A DNA stretch of 64,000 nucleotides from positions 151,142,501 to 151,206,500 of the forward strand of contig NC_092338.1 in NCBI RefSeq assembly GCF_046630445.1. The letters are read 5' to 3'. Origin of the DNA: Rutidosis leptorrhynchoides. Taxonomy: Eukaryota; Streptophyta; Magnoliopsida; Asterales; Asteraceae. Below, in pieces: positions 12,516-24,231 of this stretch. The translations under genes and the position numbers were made by a program. The first letter of the stretch is position 1, and each line of letters begins with the position of its first letter. Below the pieces are notes generated by a model. It did not search any database and had not been told where the DNA came from. It worked only from the letters and a program-made list of their open reading frames with translations.

Positions 12516-13003
12516 CAGTGTTGTAAAAGTCGGCCGACTTGGCCGACGCGTCGGCCGATGCGTCGTTTTTTTGGGTTCCCCGTCCCGTTTTTTCTGAAAA
12601 CGACTCAAAAGACGGTCAAAGCTAAAAGTTCGCTCAAAGACGGTCAAAGTTGGTCAAAAACGGTCTAAATCATTCAAATTTTCGTCAAGATGTGATATGT
12701 TTTAAAATTAGGGTTTGCTTTCATTTTTTAGGTCGCTCTTTTCTCTGTGTCATTACTGATTATGTACTCGGTAACATTAATTAAGTTTGAAGTTTGATTG
12801 TATTTAAACTCAAGTTCTTATTTAAGAAATTTATGATACAGAATCAACTATTTTATACATATATAAATATATATTTAAGAAATTATCAATAAAGTCAACG
12901 TTGGTCAATGACCGATGCGTCCCCGATGCGTCCTCGAATCGACCGACGCGTCCTTTTTAGGTCTCGACCGATGCGTCCCCGACTCGCGATTTTTACAACC
13001 TTG
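12516..13003. mobile_element. hAT-like MITE, 488 bp, with perfect 8-bp target duplication
   Basis: Ends are CAGTGTTGTAAAAG and the complement of CAAGGTTGTAAAAA, an imperfect terminal inverted repeat. The flanks GTCCTAAG (12508-12515) and GTCCTAAG (13004-13011) are identical 8-bp duplications, the hallmark of hAT elements. The interior is rich in GGCCGA/CGATGCGTC words and has no ORF, so it is non-autonomous. Related fragments lie in a U1A intron (about 17540-17668) and 3' of U1A (19793-20040). Confidence 0.8.
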
Positions 13004-13011
13004 GTCCTAAG

Positions 13012-13914
13012 AGACGTGCTAGCAAAATTAATATAATTTTGATCTCATAGTTACATATAAAATATACTTAAGATAAATAATTTAAATTCAATAAAACGTA
13101 AAAAAAATAAAGGTAGATTATTAGAGTTGAGGATTAGTGACCACCGGCTATCCTATATTGTTTTTAACTAAACGCTAAATTCTAAAAGAAACGCCTCAAA
13201 ATGTGATGTAGCATGTGAGGTGGCACGAAATTTGACGCTGACGACCCTAACCCTGACGCCCCTTGATGCCCTCAGGGCGTCAATCACAAACTGATGGGAA
13301 AAAACGTGCACGTCAGGGGGTTTTCATCCAATCAAAATCCACTACTAATCTTTTTATATATATAATTAATATATATAATTAATTTATTTATTTTATACCC
13401 AACTTTTAATCATATCTTATCATATCACCCAAAATCTTTTCGCTCACTCAAATTTGACATTCACCACTATTTAATTTCATTGTCAAGTCATATTCAAAAA
13501 CTCACTTTTTCACTCAGTTGACTACACCTCAGCGTCAGGGTTAAGAGTAGTCTTTGACCATACGTTACCTCGCCCATGATGTGGAGATAAAATTTGTAGT
13601 TTTTGAAAGAGAGAGAAAAATATGTCTATGTCGTGACAATGTCAAAATTTAAAGGTTTGTTATGCTTGATGTCAAATTTGAGTGTTAAATTTGAGTATGC
13701 CCCACATTTTTAAATTTGATTATTTTTGTCTAATGAATGAATAAAATAAATAACTAAATTACAAGCCATAAAAATCAAATAAACTAAAATTCATTAAAAG
13801 TACATAAATTAAAATTCTTAAACATAAAAATTACATATATTTTAAGTCTTACAAATAAAATTTCATAAACTAAAATTCATTCATGGTTCAAAAGTTTGGA
13901 GGAGTGTATCAGAT
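13012..13914. other. Non-coding DNA, probably flanking part of a Harbinger element
   Basis: AT-rich, with two GC-richer patches that share GCGTCAGGG-type words (about 13225-13320 and 13525-13550). No ORF or splice structure is supported. It adjoins the Harbinger remnant, so it may be that transposon's untranslated end. Confidence 0.35.
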
Positions 13915-13917
13915 ATG

Positions 13918-14340
13918 TTCGGCGAGATCATCCCTTATTCAATCGTGCACCTATTTATCTCGTATTTCTTGTGTAATTGTTTCTCAATCTCGTCCTTAAT
14001 CTGTAACACATTAGATTCAATTCGATGGTTCAACAAACATTCTTCACCAATCAAACTAATACCGCGCAAAATCATGTTTTTTGTATCTTATTATGTAAAA
14101 CAAGTGTCCATTACTCTTCTCATTTTATTCACACTCATTGCTGAAGAAGATGCCTTCAAAATAACACACCGACCTTGAAGTACCCAAAAGGTTCGCTTAA
14201 CATCTTTCGGGCACTTGCTTGAATGCTCGTAAATCGTCCATAGGACACGACCACCCTTTGACAAGTGTGGCCCAATACGTATATATACCATGTGTTAATT
14301 AGTAACCTTTGGCATAACGCTGCCCATTAACTTCAAATGG
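13918..14340 (-). pseudogene. PIF/Harbinger-type transposase remnant
   Basis: The minus strand encodes FEVNGQRYAKGY, then after a gap KCPKDVKRTFWVLQGRCVIL and MSVNKMRRVMDTCF, then HNMI after a small shift, and a tail with a Lys/Glu-rich stretch. These are the C-terminal blocks of plant Harbinger transposases (F.VNG..Y.KGYYLADGIYP, A.KDVERAFGVLQ.R..I, ACIILHNMI.EDE). The segment between KGY and KCPKD is deleted, frames are interrupted, and the DDE-bearing N-terminal part is absent, so it is inactive. Confidence 0.72.
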
Positions 14341-15048
14341 CTCGTGGAGAACAATGCATCTTTTTAATGTATCAAGTAAATGGGAGTTATTTAAACTATT
14401 TATTTCTTTATTCGAACATGTCATTAAAAAAAAATGCCATATTCACAGTGCCTCTTTGTTATTTATTTCTCAGCTTATGAAGTGTTGTCAAACAGGAAGA
14501 TGATGTACACCACACACCAACTTGTGTTAGTTATGTGGTGTTGATTATGGGCATCACTCACCACACACAGTGCATGGTGCGTGTGCGAGTTACATGTAAA
14601 TTAAAATGATGTCAGTAAAATGAACCAACGCGATCAAGGGATCGCACACGATACACGGCCCATCACGTACCGTGTGTGATGAGTAGTCATAGGGCATTTT
14701 TACAATTTTGTAATTTTAAAAGTGATGGTTTCCAGCCTACAATCTAGAAGCCGTAATCTAGATGTTTTCTCATGAAGAAGAAGCAAACTTGAACACGATG
14801 ACGGCTAGCAACTCTGTTCTCCGTTCACACCATTCCAAGGAAGTAGCAAAATTGAACTCAATTACGGCTAGCCACCATATTGCGTTCACACTGATCTGCG
14901 TTCACACCTTCCACCTCCTCAATGTTTTTCTATAAATAGGGGTGTAAGCCTCATTTGTAATGCATTCACAAAAAGTGTAATCACAATCTAGTTAGTGTGT
15001 GTGAGATATGTGTAATCCTAACCAAGAGTGAATACATCTCTAGATAGT
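14341..15048. other. Intergenic DNA with a possible solo LTR promoter
   Basis: 14547-14696 contains loosely inverted words (GGGCATCACTCACCACAC and GTGTGTGATGAGT). 14925-14940 has a TATA-like TCTATAAATAGG, and the following GTAATGCATTCAC and, beyond the foldback, TTTTCTCTCAAATTTTTCTC (15620-15645) resemble a Ty1/copia LTR. I could not fix matching ends or a target duplication, so this stays a possibility only. Confidence 0.3.
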
Positions 15049-15049
15049 G

Positions 15050-15528
15050 GGGAAATTGTTCAAAATACACTTTTTTTAAGGCTTCAAACAAAATACACTT
15101 TTTTTAAAAAAATTGTCTTTTTACACCATTCGGTAGACGAGATTTCTGTCTACCACATTTATCTGTCGTCTACTATTATTTTTACAAAGTAGTAGACAGC
15201 TTTTTCGTCGACTACTCAATAAAGGTGGTCTACTATATAGTAGACGAAGTTATAAGGTAGTAGACGTAACCCTGCCTTATAACTTAGTCTACTACGTAGT
15301 AGACCAGGTTTACGTCTACTGCCTTATAACTTCGTCTACTACGTAGTAGACCACATTTATTAAGTAGTCGACGAAAAAACTGTCGACTACCTTGTAAAAA
15401 TAATAGTAGACGACAGATAAAGGTGGTAGACAGAAATCCCGTCTACCGAATGGTGTAAAAAGGCAATTTTTAAAAAAAAATGTATATTGTTTGAAGCCTT
15501 AAAAAAGTGTATTTTCATCAATTTCCCC
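15050..15528. mobile_element. Long foldback (hairpin) MITE, ~480 bp
   Basis: Two arms of about 235 bp are near-perfect reverse complements, from GGGGAAATTG at the left to CAATTTCCCC at the right. The arms carry repeated GTAGTAGAC / GTCTACTAC words and nested palindromes such as TACTACGTAGTA. Flanks TAGATAGTG (15041-15049) and TACATCGTG (15529-15537) agree at 7 of 9 positions, suggesting a decayed 9-bp duplication of Mutator type. There is no ORF. An RNA from it would form a long dsRNA stem. Confidence 0.8.
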
Positions 15529-15742
15529 TACATCGTGGTGAGAATTACTAGTGTGTTAGTTTGAGAGTTTTTATTATTTGAGTTTTGTAATACTCTGTAA
15601 TCTATTCTTGTAAGTAATAGAGTTATTTTCTCTCAAATTTTTCTCTATCAACGTCCAGCGATCCTCTCATATTCACAACAAAAAGTGTATTGTTAGACAC
15701 TTTTAAATCTCGGGGGCATTTTGACCTTTTCCCTTTACAAAT

Positions 15743-16573
15743 AGGGATGGCACCCGCGGGTCTGGGCGCGGATCCACTACATCCATCACCCGCACCCGCG
15801 GATTTCTTGAAGATCCATTAGCCCGCGGATCTTGGTTAACGGATTTATTTTTAGATCCATGCCCGTACCCACGAATATTCGCGGGTCGCGGGTTTACCCG
15901 CGGATCTTATTATGAAGTATATGTAAATTAAAGTATTTAAAAATCAAAAATAAATATCATTACATAATTTAAAGTGACATGAAAAACATCACTCAATCAT
16001 CTACCCATGTTTATGATATAATAAAATGAGAACCATATATTAATTATAATTTTTTTGCTAATATATGCAAAGCTACAAAGTTTAAAATTAACAATCAATA
16101 ATTAGTTGTTAAACCTAATCATATAGTAGGTTGACGAATTACTTAAGTGATATGTAAAAATTAAATTTATTAAGGTTTAATAAACGAAACAAACAGTAAT
16201 ATGCTTTGATTATATAATACATGTAATGTGTAGTTGTGAGATGCTCTGGTTAATAAAAAGTTCGATACCAAAATGATATGAATAATGTAGAAACTTATAC
16301 GAAGTAAATTATTACCTATTGGCCATTTATTCAAGTGGGAGATTTCCACCCATTTAGAACGGATATACCCGTGATTATTCAAACGGGTATTGCGGATTTT
16401 CGGATCGGATTTTACCCGCAACGGATCTATTACATCCATCACCCACCCGCGACCCGTCAGCGGGTATAAAATTACATCCATCGCCCACCCGCGGCTAAAA
16501 ATTTTTGATTTTATTCGCCCATCACGGGCGCGGGTATCCGTGATTCTCGGATTTTTTTAGATCCATTGCCATC
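15743..16573. mobile_element. hAT-like non-autonomous element, ~830 bp
   Basis: Ends are AGGGATGGCA and the complement of GGATGGCAATGG. Flanks TTACAAAT (15735-15742) and CTACAAAT (16574-16581) agree at 7 of 8 positions. Subterminal regions are full of short CCCGCGGGT / CGCGGATC-type words in both orientations, as in hAT transposase-binding subterminal repeats. The centre (about 15920-16370) is AT-rich with no supported gene. Confidence 0.7.
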
Positions 16574-16757
16574 CTACAAATTAAGGGCAACTTATTTTAG
16601 GTTTAAGAGACCCAATTTTATCAGTACAATGCCTAAGGGCCTATTAAGAGTGGTAAAATAAGAACGAGGCCCATTACTAATTTCTTAATTTGCATTTGGG
16701 CTTCTAATAGTTTTGTCAGATCCTTTGCTGAATTCCAATTCCGATTCCGATTGAAAC

Positions 16758-19631
16758 ATGGCGGAGATGACGGTCGGTGGCGAGACTCCTCCGAACAATA
16801 CTATTTACATCAACAATCTTAACGAAAAAATTAAACTTGACGGTATCTATTATCTCTTCTGTATATCTTATATCTACGTGTATAATTAATTATATGCAGT
16901 ATATGTATTGTGCCCTAATTGTTTTTCCTCTAATTTACTTTTATAAATAAAATAAGGGTGTTATTGTGATCGAATTAAGTTTGTTTGATTTTTTGTTTGC
17001 AGAGCTAAAGAAATCGCTGCAAGCAGTGTTTTCACAATTTGGGAAAATATTCGAGATACTTGCATTCAAAACCCTAAAACATAAGGGTCAAGCTTGGGTT
17101 GTTTTTGAGAATGCTTCATCTGCTACAAGTGCTATCAAACAGATGCAGGGTTTCCCTTTTTATGACAAACCTATGGTATGTATTATTTTTTTTTTTTAAT
17201 TTTTTGCTGCTTTAATTCAATCAGAAATATGAATATATGAATTTGTGAATGTTAGTTCGGAACACACGTTGTATTTCTTTTGGGCTAGATTAGTTGTAAT
17301 GAAAGCTTTATAATTTGCTTGCTATAACTATTAATGATATGATATTAGGGAATTAAAACCTTGAATACGTGTTGTTTGATATATTGAGATGTTGATTATG
17401 AGCAAATTGGAAAAGGTTATGTAGTAGAAATACATAAGTCCAAGAAAAAACAAACTTTCTTGAAAACGATGATCTTTGTGTAAATTAATGGCATTTACGA
17501 GACGTTAGAATGATTATAAGCAAGGATACTTTGACAAAGTAAATCCGACTTTTCTCACCGGTTTTGACTCGTTGACCGGCAACTTTTGACTGATTTGGCT
17601 TAGTCGGGTCAGACTACTTCAAACTCCTGACTAGTTGGGAATTAGTTGGCCGACTCTTACAACCATGTCTGCGTAATGGAGTGCTTATATAGCGCCAAAC
17701 AAAATATATATTTTCGTAACTCATCTATCAATGGTTTTTAGTGTACTGAAATCAATAAGTAATCACTAGCTGATGTCGTCAGCTTATGTTAACAAATGAT
17801 GGTCCCTGAATCGTTACATGCTATGCTCAGTCATGATTAATAATTGTCTTTAACCTATTTTAAAATTATCTTATCTGATGATTACAGAGGATACAATATG
17901 CTAAAACGAAGTCAGATGTTATAGCGAAAGCAGACGGCACTTTTGTACCACGTGAAAGAAGAAAGAGGCATGATGACAAAGGTAATGTATATTTATTGGT
18001 ATTTTTCTTCTGTCTTATGGTAGTAAGTTTTATTTGATTTGACCTCACCCCTATAACTAGTTGGGCTAGTTTTTATGTGATATGTTGACACTGTTATAGA
18101 GCACCGTTGTCTTTGATTTGGTTTCGTCTCGGGCACAAGGGGGAATCCATTGTTCATTTTAGAGAATTGCTGGCTCTGTCTCGGCCTTTCTGCCTACCCA
18201 CTTCTTTAAGCTCCCCACCTTAAATGGGCTGGGCTCTACTTCGCAAATGAAATTCAAGCACCGTTGTCATAGATCACGTACAACATAAAATGCATAAAGA
18301 ATGAACTGATATTTCCATTGGAAGCACTTATAATAACTTGTGACATTTTCTGTTATACTAGTATAAAATACTCTGTAAACTTTATATGTTGAGTGTTAGC
18401 AAGATATTATTAAGATTAAAGCGGTTATTGGTGAGTTAGCTGTCAGGCTGGGGACAGTAGCAATGATGTTTAATTAGAGTTTTTAACCAAGGGTGTATGG
18501 AAATAAAAGTGATAATGGTGTGTTTATTTTGTGGGAATGGGTACTAAAATTGCATCAAACCCAGAAAGGTAACCGAGTGCTCGGTTTGGATTTTCAGTTC
18601 CATTCTGTTACTTTGATAAAAAGGGAGTATGTATTAACCTATGGGTAAAATGGTCGATGTATATAAAATTAGCGTATATGGATAAAAGGTTTTGTGTGAG
18701 CATCACTTCCTGAAAGAGATACATAGGATGGTTTATTCTCGACATTGCATATTATATAAATGCACAAAATGCATCCAAATATGCAATAGCTTAATGATAA
18801 GTATTATTATATGGTGGGCATTTGAGAAGAAGATATATCCAACTATGTTTGTCATTATATGAATGATAGTGAAGTCAATGTCCAGACAATAATTATAATT
18901 CTTTTCATATTAACTTTTGAATAATCCTATTATGTAAATGGAATTTCTACCGATAATGTAAACGGGTTGAAATTTCATATTAACTTGAATAACTTGAATA
19001 ATCCTATTATGTAAATGGGTTGAAATTGGAACCTCTACCGATAATGAAACACATAAAAGCCGAATTCAAGATTAATGTAGTAAGTCTTTTTAACGTTTAA
19101 TAGTCAGATCCTTTTGTATGTTTGTTAAATTCTTACCAGCTGTTATCATATATTTTAGGTAAGAAAAGGAAAGGCCAACATGATGCTACTAATCAAGCGG
19201 CTGTAGGTATAAATCCTGGATATGCTGGTGCATATGGTGCTACTCCTGCGGTAAGTATTTTTCATTTTATTTTTTAGAATTTTTGTAAATGTGTAAATAC
19301 ACCAAGTGATAATTTACTACTTTTACATTTGATGCAGTTGTCGCAAATACCGCACATGGGTGGTGTTAAATCTGGGATCCCTGAGGCACCGGCCCCACCA
19401 AACAACATATTGTTCATCCAAAATCTTCCGCATCAAACTTCATCAATGATGCTGCAAATGTTGTTTGGGCAGCACCAAGGCTTCAAGGAAGTAAGAATGG
19501 TGGAAGCAAAACCAGGCATTGCTTTTATAGAGTATGGCGATGAGATGCAGGCAACAGTGGCAATGCATAGCCTCCAAGGATTTAAGATTAATCCTGAAAG
19601 CCCTATGTTAATCACATATGCTAAGAAGTAG
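16758..19631 (+). CDS. U1A: U1 small nuclear ribonucleoprotein A (U1A), five exons
   Basis: Exons: 16758-16842, 17003-17175, 17888-17981, 19159-19250, 19338-19631; each intron begins GT and ends AG and the phases join, giving 245 residues. U1A is the U1 snRNP protein that binds stem-loop II of U1 snRNA for 5' splice-site recognition in the nucleus. RRM1 (about residues 15-95) has RNP2 TIYINNL and RNP1 KGQAWVVF, followed by the basic [20 protein letters not shown] segment. RRM2 (about 170-245) has RNP2 ILFIQNL and RNP1 PGIAFIEY and ends in [26 protein letters not shown] and the Gly/Ala linker favour U1A over its paralogue U2B''. The first ATG reads MAEMTVGGE and is preceded by a typical untranslated leader. 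The reading frame looks intact. The intron before exon 4 (1177 bp) is the longest; the intron before exon 3 contains a hAT-MITE scrap. Confidence 0.93.
17540..17668. repeat. hAT-MITE fragment in U1A intron 2
   Basis: CCGGTTTTGACTCGTTGACC and GTTGGCCGACTCTTACAACC resemble the interior and end of the 12516-13003 hAT-like MITE. No target duplication was found. Confidence 0.4.
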
Positions 19632-20248
19632 ATTTTTTTGTGTTTTGTTTATTTGATTGCCGGTAAATCAGCGTGACATGTTCGATATCTCTCTAATTTA
19701 GATTGATTTTGTAGTAAAACATCTAGCTATAATATTACCTGATGTGTCTTCTATCTTATATGTACTTGAAACATTCCTAGATTATTTACAGCAGGGTTGT
19801 AGAACTCAGTAAAACTCGGTGAGTACTTGCCGAGTTCTCGGTTTCATATATTTCTGAGTACTCAGTTCAATTACTCGGTCAAAACTCAACTCAGGATTAC
19901 TCGGTCAAACATTTCAGAACTCGAGATTACTCGAAAAATTGACAAAATCAGTCAAACTTGGTCAACATCCAAGTACTCCCCCAAGATTCCCCCAAGATGC
20001 CAGTACTCAATGAATCATTTAACGAAGATGACCCATAGTTTGAAATTATAAACTTCGGGTTAGAAATCAATTTTATATGGAAGTACAACTTATCCAAGAA
20101 ATGCTTGCAACTCGACGAACGTGTTTGATCATTCAAGAAGTGTTAGCAAGCACAAACTATAAGGTAGATGAAAGTAGTAGTTCATAATGTTAAATAATTA
20201 ATCATTAAAATGGATGCCAACAGCTATTATGTTATGAGATTAATGCAT
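19632..20248. other. Convergent intergenic spacer between U1A and MED28, with a MITE-like scrap
   Basis: The spacer holds both genes' 3' ends. 19793-20040 starts CAGGGTTGTAGAACTC and contains repeated ACTCGGT / TACTCGG words, like the hAT family at 12516. No gene is seen; two short ORFs overlap on opposite strands within this repeat. Confidence 0.5.
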
Positions 20249-21636
20249 CTAAACTTTCTCCAACTCAAAATTATGTTTCTCTAATTGTTCTTTCAATTCC
20301 TTTCTCCATCCCTGAATCAATCTTTCCTGTTTCTTGATAAGATCTGTCTTCGTCTTCAGTTCTTCCTCCATCATTGCAATATCCTGCAACGTTACTACAA
20401 ATTAAAACACCAGTGCTAAAAACTAGTCAACTTCTAATTGGGTTGTTTATCGTGCTTGAGCGTAAGAAAACAAAAGCTAAGGCTTGCGTTTAGTTGCACA
20501 AAACTCCTTCAGTTTTTTGGGAGAATTTTCTATGAAAAGTGAAAACTAAAGGTGCTCGAGGTTTTGTACACCGGAAAAGTTTTATAAGATAACAACAATC
20601 CCTGTTACAATTTTTATACTGCAACTACAAATACGAAAATCATGTTGGAAAATGGAAACTCCATATGTTGCATTTGAATGTGCTTTCAAGATTTTCATTA
20701 CTTTTCTTAACATACAAAATGCATCTGTAACTAAAAGCAGTCTATTAAAGTGCAAATCCAAATTTATTACCTTGTGCAAGATTTCTTCTTTGGTTGGCTG
20801 ATCCTCACGTTGTAACCCAATAAAGTAGAGTTGGAGTTTTTTGGCAGCATCCATAAAATCTCTAGCATGCCTCTCCACATCAACTACATGAAACAAAATT
20901 GCTCATGAGCTGAAATAAATGCAAAAATGTTTCAAATAAGAGTAATTTTATGAAGTACCTTTTCGGTGTGCATTTTAGTACAGTCTGTGATTATGTTTTT
21001 CGGTTGGTTAATGTTTAGGACACAAAACACATTCAAATACAACACGGGAAACTTTTAGCTATTTACCACAATCACATTCAACTCATTCCCATTCATTTTC
21101 AGCTAATTTTCTTGATCCCACCCATTTGAGCCCTGATCAATGAATTACAACCCTAACTGACCCATTTCCATAAAAATGAGTTGACATTGCCACCTATACG
21201 GTTTTTTTGGAAAGCATTGCCACCTCTACGTATTACCATATGCATTTAATTATAGTTTCAAATATATAAGGCTGTGATCATGAAGATCAAAGCTAGCTTT
21301 TCATTATTGAAAAATTAAATAAAGTCAACAAACAATTATGTTACACAAATGGTGTAATGGAACCTTAAATTCCAGAAAGTGTATCATAATGATGTAATAT
21401 ATACAAGAAACTAACATAATACTAGTAAATGATATAAATCAGCTGAAAAACAAAAGGCAATCGAGCTCACTTTGATGTGAAGGGTGCGGAGATCGATCAA
21501 TTGCTTGAAGCTCTCTTGCAGGAAGACAAGGAAGTAACGCAGCTTCCATCGCATTCACATATCCAATCATATCATCTTTTGCAGGTATCGGAGGAGAATG
21601 CATTTGTGTATCAGGTTGATCACCCCGTTCAGCCAT
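20249..21636 (-). CDS. MED28: Mediator complex subunit 28 (MED28), three exons
   Basis: Exons on the minus strand: 21636-21471, 20883-20771, 20383-20249 (TAG stop), with GT...AG introns and consistent phase, giving 137 residues. MED28 is a small head-associated subunit of Mediator, which links transcription factors to RNA polymerase II in the nucleus. Exon 1 encodes MAERGDQ..., then AMEAALLPCLPARELQAIDR and SPHPSHQ. Exon 2 begins IDVERHARDFM and AKKLQLYFIGLQRED. Exon 3 encodes a charged helix with MMEEELKTKTDLIKKQERLI and ends HNFELEKV. These are the conserved blocks of plant MED28. A longer frame upstream opens only with TTG, so the ATG at 21636 is chosen. The gene is tail to tail with U1A, 617 bp apart. 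No disruption is visible. Confidence 0.93.
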
Positions 21637-22227
21637 ATCAATCAAATAATCCACCAAAGTAAATTAATTAGACCCAAAACAACACCAGCTGTTTACCCTA
21701 ATTCAATTCCGTAAGCAAATTGATAATCCTCTTCTGAAATAGAAATCAATAAATCAACAAATAGGAATATATACATTTCCAAAGTTGATACATACAAAAG
21801 AAATTTGGGTAAATTTTGATAATGTATCAAGACAGTTAATATATTGAATATAATGGTGTCAATTTTAAACCTTATGAAATTCAATATCTACTAACATAAG
21901 ATGCGGGTATAATTAGGGTTACAGAACACAAAGTCCCTCGATATAATAACAAACCCTAACTTTTCAGATGACACAATCAAAACTAATTACTCCAATTTTG
22001 AAGTTAATAAATATAAATTTGATGAACATTTTGAAATAAAACTTACCTACAGTATGTTATGAACGACGAATGAGCCCGGAAACTGTGATCTTATTATCAC
22101 TCCTTAGATTTTACTGTAGTATGTTACACTTAAGAACACTGCAAGGAGCATCGTAAAGCGATTGAAATTTAGGGGGTTTTCTAAAAAGATTATTTAGGGA
22201 TTTATTTAGGGATATTCTAAAGCACCT
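21637..22227. other. MED28 upstream region
   Basis: This stretch would hold the MED28 promoter and 5' UTR. It is AT-rich, without a confident TATA box or a further ORF. MITE material starts at its left-hand neighbour boundary near 22228. Confidence 0.5.
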
Positions 22228-22245
22228 TTTTTTTTTATCCTCACA

Positions 22246-22685
22246 CACCTATTTTAACCTTTTACTCTTTTAATAATACCCTATTTCTTTAAATTGGTGT
22301 GTGAGAATTAAAAAAATGTGTGTTAGAATCGTCCCCCATTTATTTAGGTTAATTAATAATTAATACTCCGTAATAGGTTTTACGAAAGGGGGATGATTCT
22401 CACACACACTTTTTTGATCCTCACACACCAATTGAGTATTATTAGAAGAGTAAAATGTTAAAATAGCCTATTTTAACCTTTTACTCTTTTAATAATACCC
22501 CATTTCTTTAAATTGGTGTGTGAGAATCAAAAAAATGTGTGTTAGAATCGTCCCCCATTTATTTAGGTTAATTAATAATTAATACTCCGTAATAGGTTTT
22601 ACGAAAGGGGGATGATTCTCACACACACTTTTTTGATCCTCACACACCAATTGAGTATTATTAGAAGAGTAAAATGTTAAAATAA
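22246..22685. repeat. Tandem duplication, two ~219-bp copies of a foldback MITE
   Basis: 22325-22465 (from GAATCGTCCCCC through TAATACTCCGTAATAGG to AGTAAAATG) recurs almost identically about 219 bp later, and the preceding TTTTACTCTTTTAATAATAC block recurs likewise. Each unit also contains inverted halves (GGTGTGTGAGAATC against GATCCTCACACACC), so it folds back on itself. Confidence 0.8.
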
Positions 22686-22725
22686 GTGTGTGAGGATCAA
22701 AAAGTGTGTGTGAGAATCATCCCCC
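22607..22725. mobile_element. Mutator-like MITE, 119 bp, TSD TTTACGAAA
   Basis: The body begins GGGGGATGATTCTCACACAC and ends in its reverse complement GTGTGTGAGAATCATCCCCC. It is flanked by TTTACGAAA at 22598-22606 and 22726-22734. A 9-bp duplication with long inverted ends fits the Mutator superfamily. A related start occurs at 22388 with the same TTTACGAAA (22379-22387). Confidence 0.8.
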
Positions 22726-22734
22726 TTTACGAAA

Positions 22735-22866
22735 GGGTGTTGATTCGTACACCGGTAAAATTATCCATACACCACCAAATGTGCATTAGAATGTTGTACT
22801 GTACAACCTAGTAAAACAGTTTTGGTGGTGTATGGTTAATTATTACCGGTGTACGAATCATCTCCC
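22735..22866. mobile_element. Second Mutator-like MITE, 132 bp, same TSD
   Basis: Ends GGGTGTTGATTCGTACACCG and CGGTGTACGAATCATCTCCC pair over about 45 bp. The flanks are TTTACGAAA (22726-22734, shared with the previous MITE) and TTTACGAAA (22867-22875). The terminal sequence differs from the 22607 MITE, so it is a different family that used the same site. Confidence 0.8.
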
Positions 22867-22875
22867 TTTACGAAA

Positions 22876-23575
22876 TTGTACGAAATTGTCAAAGCTTTTC
22901 GAACGTCGTTTTTTTTTATCGGTTTTATAGAAGTTTTTCATTTATATTCTAATCTTTATTTTTATAGTAATAACTACTGTAATAATTATTTTAGCAAAAA
23001 AAAAGAAAAAAAGGAAAAAGAAAGAAATATAAGTGTTTCTAGAAGATGGTTTTAGTCAACGTAATGTTCTTGTAAAGGACACACGACTTTTTATCCATAA
23101 TTATTATACTTACAATAATAATATAAGTTTAACTTCCTAGATTAATCCAGAGGTATGACTAAAATTTTATGAGACAAAAGTGTATATGAATCAATAAATG
23201 GTGTGTGATGATCCCCTCCCCACTTGTAATTATTAGACCATTTGTAGTGAGAAAGTTGACTGTTGATGGCATTCCATTAGACCCTAGCACTCCTCTAGTC
23301 CTCAAAACCTCACCCCCATTCGTCTTGCATTTTGTGATTTCTCAACACATTTGAGGACGGAGTGGTGTAATTTTTTAGTTGTATTATTAGCTTTAATGTT
23401 TGTAACTGGTCTAAATAAATAATATAACGAGTTTGAATTTTTATGAGGAAGTATGTCATGGTTGTGAGTGATTTAGTCATGGTGAAAAACTATTCATGTG
23501 ACGTTAATGTGGCGTTGATGTGGCAGATAGTCATCGTGAAGAAGTATGTCATGGTTAATAATGGTTGAATGTCAT
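22876..23575. other. AT-rich intergenic DNA, nothing recognised
   Basis: No ORF, splice structure or repeat ends that I can support. A poly-A/G run at 22997-23030 and short TCATGG repeats (23455-23570) are the only notable textures. Confidence 0.5.
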
Positions 23576-23604
23576 TATCTTGTGTGAAGTGTTTTTTTTC
23601 GAAT

Positions 23605-23850
23605 TTAGCCCGATTTAGAGTTTAGGGTTTAGGGTTTTGAGTTTTCGGGTTTATTCCGTAAACCCTAAACCCTAAACCCTAAACTCTAAACCGTTCGTGT
23701 TAAAATATTCAATCTAAACCCTAATTTCTAAACCCTAAACTCTAATTTCTAAACTCAAAACCCTAATTTCTAAACCGTAATAGCTAAACCCTAATTTATA
23801 ACCCCCTAATTTCTAAACCCTAATTTTTAAACCCTAATTTCTAACCTCTT
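23605..23850. repeat. Interstitial telomere-like repeats in both orientations
   Basis: TTTAGGG units (23620-23640) face CCCTAAA units (23659-23685) across a short gap. A longer degenerate series of AAACCCTAATTTCT units follows to 23850. Units of the plant telomere type TTTAGGG are therefore arranged as an inverted pair followed by decayed derivatives. Confidence 0.8.
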
Positions 23851-24082
23851 AAAAAAAACCCAGCAGCAAAACATTCAATGCATTGAATGTTTTTATTTTT
23901 TTCTTCGAGCGTTTTCCCGCCAAAATAATGACATTCATCACAAAGTATCTTTTTAAATGTTCATATTTTCATCTGATCTATAATGTTCGTGTACAAAGTT
24001 TTTTCAAAAAACGAAAAAAAATTACTTCCCCCCACTTCCCTTTAAAAAAGTGTTTCTCTCTTGATTAAACCTATATATATAT

Positions 24083-24231
<149 letters not shown>

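Noticed and set aside
13915-14178. Plus-strand 87-codon ORF
   Set aside because: The minus strand of the same bases carries Harbinger transposase motifs.
14725-15655. Solo Ty1/copia LTR around the foldback element
   Set aside because: A TATA-like box and LTR-like tail are present, but I could not find matching termini or a target duplication, so it is not called as a feature.
21637-21657. MED28 start seven codons upstream
   Set aside because: That start would be TTG; the first ATG is at 21636 and fits the family's short N-terminus.
22246-22685. CRISPR-like repeat array
   Set aside because: Only two long units with foldback symmetry in plant DNA; explained by MITE duplication.
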